Part shown: in pieces, positions 57,237 to 64,000 of the stretch
Numbering within the stretch: the first letter of the stretch is position 1
Layout of the letters: each line of letters begins with the position of its first letter
NCBI RefSeq assembly: GCF_034190915.1
Contig: NW_026947499.1
Coordinates: 4,587,950-4,651,949 of the forward strand
From: Cavia porcellus
Lineage: Eukaryota; Chordata; Mammalia; Rodentia; Caviidae
Reading direction: 5' to 3'
DNA: 64,000 bases
Position numbers and translations under genes: made by a program
Notes under the pieces: model-generated
What the model saw: only the letters and a program-made list of their open reading frames with translations
Database searches by the model: none
Told to the model about the DNA's origin: nothing

Positions 57237-58840
57237 GTTCTGGTGTAGCTTCTGCTTCAGAGTAGATCAGAGAGGTTGATCTGTGAAGTTCATCCCTGGG
57301 TGCATAATATCAGATCCACAAGCACAGTGTCAGATGGATATCACATTCCTTGCTTCTCTGCCTTATAAGAAAGAGAGCAAAACAAAGGAATGAAACACCA
57401 CAAATATTCAGCATTGAACACTTCCAGCCATTGAAACCTATCATCACCTCAGAAGACAAAAAAGAACTACCAACTGAGAAATGCATCCAGCAGAATAAAT
57501 GTCAGTGACCCTGGAGCAGAACAAATCTAAATGACCACGATAAACCTGCCAGGGGCCCAGAATGAGACTGGGAAGAGTCTTGCTTCTCCTATCATTGGAG
57601 CTGCCTTCCTTTGCTATCTGCTATGAATATTCCAGTGCTCTAGTGACTTTCAAATCCCTGACAGCCCCAGGAGGGACCACTGGTTTGTGAGGATACAGCT
57701 GGGAAGTGCCCACAGTTTGGGTGTGGAGGTGGAGTCCCAGTGCTTCCTCTTAGACACTAGGTGGGAAAAGCATTCACCATGACTTTTACAAAGCTCACTG
57801 TTCAAAAGGTGTCCACACCTGGTGTCTCCACGGCAACCCTAGATGCGGCCAGGGCTTCTGGCTGCCCCTTCACAGCTTCCTATGATTTATTTAAGACTCT
57901 TATTCCAAGGGGTGGTTTAGCATTCGTGTGTTTCCTTGGTGGTGTCAGCAGTGTCTCTGGGACTCAAATTCCCTCTTGTAGATGGCCAAATTTTGCTCAA
58001 AGTAGCTCCTTTTTGGGTTTCAGGACCTGAAAAGTGCAATCACACATGAAGACTTCAGGATAGAGTTGAAGCAATGATTGCTGGGACCGTGGTACTGATC
58101 TGGCACAAGGCAGGGACTCAAATATTTGGTGCCAGGTAGAGTGAGTGAAGAGGAAGCCTTGCCGGGTGTAAACTCAGAGTCAACGGCACCCAGTTGCTCT
58201 GGAAGGAGGCATCCTGAGCCAGACTTAATAAACCAGGCTGTCTTCATGAGAAGCCAGGACTCTTTATATTCAATAACAGCTTCAGCTCACTTTGTTGGCC
58301 AAACAAGCTTGAGAAACTTTGTTCAGATAATGCGAAATGTGCAGAGGTAAGACGCCTGGCATTATTTCCCAAGCTTTGGTGAATATAAAAACTAATCATC
58401 CATCTCCTCTGAGAGTATTAACCTTTCATGGAAAGATAATCTTCTTGTTCTTTCCAGTTATAACTAATTTTCTCATAGAAATTATAAATAAACAAACATA
58501 AGTAGCCAAGCGATAGGACCATTTCCCTCTCTTCCCTCACTCGGGCCCCCAGGAAGTTTCAAAGAGGAAAACAGAGAAGAAAACAAAACTCTGACCCACA
58601 GACGCCACTGCAGCTCAAGCAGGTGCAATTACTTGGACCAGCACACATCTCAAGGGCTGCATTTGAGAACTTCTCCATCATCAAACCTAATCAACACTCA
58701 TGGTGTCTCCCCCACTCCTGGGCCTCAAGCATACTCCACAGATTGTCATTGACCACAGTTGGCTGTGTTCTGGGTTTGGGATAAAATGGACTTATTACAT
58801 CTTTCAAGAACACAGCACATTTTCTGTCTTATTTCTTTTT
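57237..58840. other. Unassigned non-coding DNA
   Basis: No repeat recognised. Frames at 57761-58030 (89 codons) and 58020-58350 are unrecognised. Confidence 0.35.
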
Positions 58841-58844
58841 GGAT

Positions 58845-58965
58845 GGAGTGTGATCAGTGCATTAAAGAAATAAGTAACTCAGCTGCTGATTAATAACGGA
58901 ACCTGAATACAACAGCTGAATAGACACTGCGGTGATAAAGGAGAGATGAGGTATTACCAGTCCTA
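58845..58965. promoter_or_regulatory. Candidate conserved enhancer segment (weak)
   Basis: In about 100 repeat-free bases there are two CAGCTG E-boxes ('actcagctgctga' and 'caacagctgaat'), 'ctgattaataacgg' (homeodomain-like), 'actgcggtg' (RUNX-like) and 'gtgataaag' (GATA-like). The combination resembles tissue enhancers, but no conservation evidence is available. Inference only. Confidence 0.15.
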
Positions 58966-61382
58966 AACCCAGAAGAGGGGCTGGGTGAAAATCTCTGCCT
59001 CTCCTCACCCCTCACTCTCTGAGTTCTTGTGAGCTGTTTCAGAGTCCAAACCTCACTGTGTGCTGGTGGGAGAAAGAGCTCGGTTCAGTCCCAGTCCACG
59101 ACAGCATCCCTAATGGGCACGGCATGGGAGGGAAAACAGTGACAGGTGGACTCAGAGGTTGCCAGTGAAGCAACCCAAGGTGGACCTGGAAGATCCCTTA
59201 TTTAAGGGAGAGAAAGAATGATGAGCTACATGTTCTTTTCTATTTGTCCATAAGAGGAGAACAAAAGTCACCGGCACAAAGTGATTTATGCAGTCAAGAA
59301 GAAGGGGCCAGTGGGGATGTCTGCAAGCTGGAATGACAGAGGCCACTTTGCTGCAGATGTCTCTTCTTTCCCAGGTTATCACGTTGAAATGCAGGACTGG
59401 TTAATGAATAATTTCCCCCTTTTTCAAGGGAGATAGAATGCGGTCTCCAGTTATAGCCTCCCCAGCCACAGAAATGAGTGACTCTCAAATTATGCACCTC
59501 AAAGAATGAGCCTGGAATGTTTCCACAATCCTGATGTTTCTTAGAGATGCCAGAATAGACAAATTTTGAGAATCAGAGACATAAAACAGGGCTGCCCTAA
59601 CTCTTGATGAAATGCATATTCTAATTCAGTAACTACAAGAGGGAATCAAGGTTCTGTCTATACAGAAAGCCCAGAGCTGGCCTAAAAGCATTCAGCCCTA
59701 GGAAAGCACCGTAAATCCTAGGGCCCTGGAATGTCCCTGGACCTCACAGGCAGGACTGTCCCACCCTTGACCTCTGGTTATACACAGGCCTGGGGAGCCC
59801 TTGGCCATGAAGAATGGGGTCCCAGCCAATCAGATTAACCGTGATCCAATCCCTGACACTGCGTCACCCCTGTGTGCACAAAAACAAGGTCCTAACAACC
59901 AAAAAGAAAGAGCAGCATCTTTTAGAAAGACAAAACCTCGGTCAGAACTATGTAGCAAGGGAAACAGTCTCCAAGCCTGCGCCATTCCCACCGGAGGGTT
60001 CTCTGGTTTCTTTTCTCAACATCCAATACATGAGCTGCAGTTACCTTTTAAAAAAGGTTTCATTAATAAAATTTAAAGACTTTCAGACACCAAAAGAAGG
60101 TTAAGGGAAACTATAACAAACAAACTGACACACATTCCCCAAAGTCAGATAAGCTTCAGATTGTTGTATTTTTATTTATTTATTTTGGACTGTTTCAAGA
60201 AAAACTACAAACACCACCATATTTCTACCCTCTGAATCTTGTCACAGGTTTCCAAAGGTAGGAATGTCCTACACGAGCTGAACACCATTTTGATTCCTAT
60301 CAGATCTTACAGTCGTTCACTTTCCTGGGCTACTTGGAATGAGTCAGTCGTCCCACACGTGTTTGGTGTAGCAACGTTGAATTAAGCCAGCACCCAGTCA
60401 AGCATCCCACCACCATGTCTCCTGGGTGCTCTCTCTGCCCGGCTCCCTGCTGCTGATACCATGGGCTTCGCTGTGCCCTTCCTGCCCATGCCTTAACTTT
60501 AAAGCCACTGTGATTCCTCTTTTCCAAAGGTGCACTCCAGTTTGTTCTTCTGGTCCTTTACCTTTCACAGTTTCTTTATTGTACAAAAGGGGGAAGGGGA
60601 ATGCTGCAGCTGTCCTGTCACTCAAGGCCACCCCTGCGGACTCATTGCCTGTAAGGTTCTGTGTGCATTGGCCTTCCACTGGGCTTTGCTCTCTCAAATA
60701 ATCATCTCATGTCTCCAGAATCTACACTCCACTTGTCAACATTTTGTGCCCTTTATTGCTTGGCTTAAATGTGTGGTGTTTATCAAATTATCCCAGTTGG
60801 AACAAAACTTCACAGTGTATTTTATAAAGCAGCACCCAGCCTGGTAGTCCTGAATTACAGAGCCCCTGCACGTGTTGGCTGTTCCCTCTGGCGCCCTCGG
60901 AGGCAGCCCCTCCACCTCAGTTACCAGCAATTTGGGTGATTCCCGGTGAGGGGAACTGTGCTGTTCCCTGGTCACTTTGGTGAGTGACTCAAGGTATGAA
61001 CATGGTTGGAGACAGGATTATCACATGTGCAACAAATTCAAGGTGATCCTTACCTGGGTGCAAGAGAGGGCCCTGTGGCTGCAGATTCTTTGGGTTGATG
61101 ATCTCTTTATGTGAATCCAAGAAAATTTAATTCGAAACGGTGCAGCTCCTGGTCAGTGTTCACATCCTTAACCAGCTATTGCTGGGGGTTGGGTTGATGT
61201 CCTATTGAACATGGGGTCCCTCCTAACAATGGGCAGGCAGAGAAGCCTTGCCGATTAGCTATGCTGGATCACCTGGTTCAGTACCCCTCCCTGAATGCTG
61301 GGGCAGTGGGAACAAGATGATTGACTGCCCACAGTGAAAGGGAGCACATGCTTACGTCCAGAAAAGAATGAGTTCCTCTTAG
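58966..61382. other. Unassigned non-coding DNA
   Basis: About 2.4 kb. Frames of up to 105 codons at 60398-60847 on both strands have no recognised domain. 60160-60185 is a short T/A-rich 'tttatttatttatttt' run. No repeat named with confidence. Confidence 0.4.
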
Positions 61383-61383
61383 G

Positions 61384-61408
61384 AAAAAAAAAAAAAAAAA
61401 AAAAAAAA
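61384..61408. repeat. Poly-A run, 25 bp
   Basis: Homopolymer of A. The sequence before it matches no retroposon I recognise, so its origin is open. Confidence 0.9.
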
Positions 61409-63655
61409 GTAGACTTAAGATTTCTGTTAGGCATATCTTCTGAAACAATGGACATTTAAAAACACTGTCTAAGTCTGGAATAACAGAAGAGACCTAAAAG
61501 CAGAGGGATCCTCTGGGGACTGCACATGGCTGGCACAGGAGGAGCAGACAGACGTATCGCCTTTCCTGCGATGGAAACTCCAGAGTCCGCATCGCAGCAG
61601 ATATCACTAGTTGATCCTGCTCACATGCACCTTCCGAAGCTTCTCAGCCTAGCTCTGGGTGGTGGGATTATCCTTCCGGATTTGATACAATAGCAGAGTC
61701 ATAGCAGCCTTCTGGAAAAGGCATGATGCTCAGAACTGTTGTGAGCTCTGAGGCCAACTCCACCTGTCATTACTGTCCAGGTGAAGTGGAGAACAGTGGT
61801 GCAGCTCACAGATGTTCCACTTGTTTCTCATGGGAAAACCAAAAGAATTTCCAGGATTAAGTGAGTGCAGAGAGCCACGTCCAAAATCCATGCAGTGATA
61901 ACTGTATGCTATTTGCTATTAGTCCTCAGAATATGACCTAGAGTTACTGGGCGGGACCTCTGGTGTCTTCTCTTTTAGAAACCGGAAGTAGAACCCCCTG
62001 TCCGTGATCAACTGGCTAAATGCACAATATCCAAACTGAGCTTGAGGATCTAAGCTCAACCCAACATGCCCACAGCAATTTGGGACAAGTTATATAGTTG
62101 GAGGGCCCAGTGCAGTGCAGGATACAACAGTCTTATTCAAGCCTGGATTGTGAAAACTCTGACTGACTCGGTGCAAAACCCCCAGAATATTCAACTGGTG
62201 AACACTGACACTGGAGCTGGTGATACTGAGCTCCTATTGTCAGGGGAAGTGGCAGCCTGCCTACTTTTGCCTGTCTCCAGCCCTGCCAGCCCTGCCTCCG
62301 GATGCTTAAATCAAATCAATAACTTGTTGGTGACTTTCTCCTTTAGAACACTTTTGTCCTTTTTCATCCCTCTCTTGTAGACATACAATCAATCAAACAT
62401 AAGTGATCACTATAGCCTGAGCTGGGTATTTGTTTTTCATACATCAAAAGTGGGGAGCAAGCATTTCAATGTGAAGGATGTCTTCTCATTGCTTATTCAC
62501 ATGAAAGTTCTCTTGTGCTTGGGCTTAAATGCACCCTGCTTTGCAATGTTCCATGCTCGGTAGCAACTTTTAACACTGAGTAGAAGCAAAATGGGCTTCT
62601 CCAGCTTCTACACAATAGATGTCTCTGAGTATCCACTATTTCATTAGGGCCCTCCTCCGGTCATGTGTTAGGAAGGGAAGGACACACGGAGCTTGGTTAT
62701 TGTTGCTTTGTGAACGTCTAAGAAATAAGATGGGAATTAAACAACTCTTTTAAAAATTAATACTTTAATTGCACTTGAGAGGAAACTGATCAAGTAGAAG
62801 TTACCCACCCTAAGCATAGAACTGAGGAGCCTGACTTATAAACAATGTGCATTTTAAACTTGTAAGCAAAAAGATTGTGTTAAGAGATGTATTTTTATTT
62901 GACTATTAGGGAAAATGGTAACATGAGAAACTTACTGAAATAACAGAAATGTAAAATAAACACGTTTGATTGAATGCCTGTAGAGGTGGCCTTGCTGCAG
63001 CCTGAGGTGTGAGGTCACTGCCCTGACTGTCATCTGAGATTAGAGACGCCTGTGCAGCTGCTGGGATCGGGTGCCTATGCAAATCCATATTAACCAGGAC
63101 AAGAAAGTGCAAGCAGGAGAGAACATTTTCCTCTATGTTTTCTTGTATTCAAAGTAGCTCCACCCCAGAAGATCAGAAAATCCCAATCATAGTCCTAGGT
63201 GCAAACAGGCTAATAGACTCACTCCAAGACCAAGCACAGACACAGGGAACAAAACTGCCCGGCTTGGTTTGGACTCCACTTTCCAGCCTGCATGACCTGC
63301 TCTCTGGGGCACCTGCCTGACCAGCAGGCTCGTGAATAACACTGGTCATCATGCAGGCAGCCAATGGCACATACCACTGGGCCCATGAGGATCAGAACCC
63401 TAAAGCACTGAACCTCACCGCCACCATCACCAAGTAATCGCTCAGGAAATGCATTCTGAGTCCATGAGAATGCAGGGTTCCCCTGGTGGATTGTTTTCCT
63501 AGCAAACTGCTCACAATCCTTGCAGGTGATTGTCTAGCTTAAAAGAAGTCAAGTCTTATCTGGGTGCCAAGGAGAAGAGCTGGAATTCAGTCACCCTGCT
63601 AATGTAATACTCCACACTGCAATGTGGTGGCACTATGGAGAGGGGTTCTGAGCAA
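61409..63655. other. Unassigned non-coding DNA
   Basis: A plus-strand frame at 62066-62380 (104 codons) begins MPTAIWDKLYSW and has no recognised domain. AT-rich 62690-62960. No repeat named. Confidence 0.4.
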
Positions 63656-63659
63656 GGCC

Positions 63660-63782
63660 CTGCTGTTTAGCACCAGTCTGTCATCTGTCTATCTGTCTAT
63701 CATTGACCCTTCCATCTATCCTTCTACCTGTGAGCTCCCATTGGTTCTCTTAATTGGGAGAACATTGACCGATACAGAGGTG
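63660..63782 (+). mobile_element. 3' end of an LTR/MER-type repeat with a TATC tract
   Basis: 'gtctatctgtctatcattg' then 'cccattggttctcttaattggg' and 'agaacattgaccgatacag' resemble the end of a mammalian interspersed repeat that reads 'tatctatatat..cctattggttctgtttctctggagaaccctgactaatacag'. Only the last 120 bp are recognisable. Confidence 0.35.
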
Positions 63783-64000
63783 GGTAATTCCTGGCAGGCT
63801 GGTGCCTAGGATGGAGTCTGTGTCACTCTGCACTGGTGACAGTGTGAGTTGGCTCAGCATCAGACCCTGTCATCCTCTACCAATGGTTTCCATTCTGTGA
63901 GACACAGGGTGACCCCAGTACTTACCCCTTCTGATACCTTCAGGAGATCAACACCCAGCATCCCTTGCAGCATGTTTCCTCTTCAAGCCTACCTTTCCCC
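63783..64000. other. Unassigned non-coding DNA
   Basis: Nothing recognised. Confidence 0.35.

Noticed and set aside
1..64000. A new multi-gene system, CRISPR array, or bacterial or phage insertion
   Set aside because: No cluster of real coding regions, no regularly spaced repeats with spacers, and the repeat content is that of ordinary mammalian DNA.

Overview
This is nuclear DNA from a mammal, almost certainly a non-murine rodent. Several short retroposons are ID-type (tRNA-Ala-derived) SINEs, including the variant with 'ggcataagcgcctgcc'. Others are B1 monomers fused to an ID unit (B1-dID type). That mix fits a squirrel-related lineage best. A hystricognath (guinea-pig-like) rodent is the main alternative, and I cannot decide between them by eye. 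Around these lie old mammal-wide repeats (L2, MIR, L1M, MLT1) and many MaLR-type LTRs.

I find no intact protein-coding gene, no rRNA, no functional tRNA, no CRISPR array and no obvious CpG-island promoter. The longest open frame (46661 to 45966, minus strand, 231 codons) is only slightly longer than chance would give and looks like no family I know. The window reads as intergenic DNA or the inside of a large intron. The one recognisable gene relic is a processed pseudogene of ribosomal protein RPL23A on the minus strand (about 4960-5455), with two in-frame stops.

Layout. 0.45-0.72 kb: antisense L1M tail. 2-6.3 kb: MIR, L2, the RPL23A retropseudogene and a MaLR LTR. 9-12.4 kb: L1, B1-dID, tRNA-SINE, MLT1 and L2 fragments. 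14-17.6 kb: two ID elements, a split MaLR LTR and MIR. 17.6-24.5 kb: mostly unassigned, with one B1 fragment and an AG microsatellite. 24.5-26.1 kb: LTR, L2 and ID. 26.9-31.8 kb: the most structured part, an antisense L1 split by a GATA/GACA array, a MaLR LTR and a 498-bp solo endogenous-retrovirus LTR with 4-bp target duplications, next to a second L1 fragment. 35.2-36.3 kb: MLT1 end, a small TA-flanked DNA-transposon fossil and a MaLR LTR. 39-45.3 kb: B1-dID, LTR, MIR and two long polypurine tracts. 49-51.6 kb: an unclassified LTR-like segment, an L1 3' piece and MIR. 54.5-57.3 kb: two copies of a MaLR-like LTR family and a 0.6-kb inverted-repeat structure. 57.3-64 kb: largely unassigned.

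No gene-to-gene interplay can be described. The value of the window is its transposon layering, a few structural DNA features, and some unassigned segments dense in transcription-factor-like motifs that may be conserved enhancers. Repeat family names come from remembered consensus sequences, not a database search, so subfamily labels are approximate. I found no convincing new biological system.
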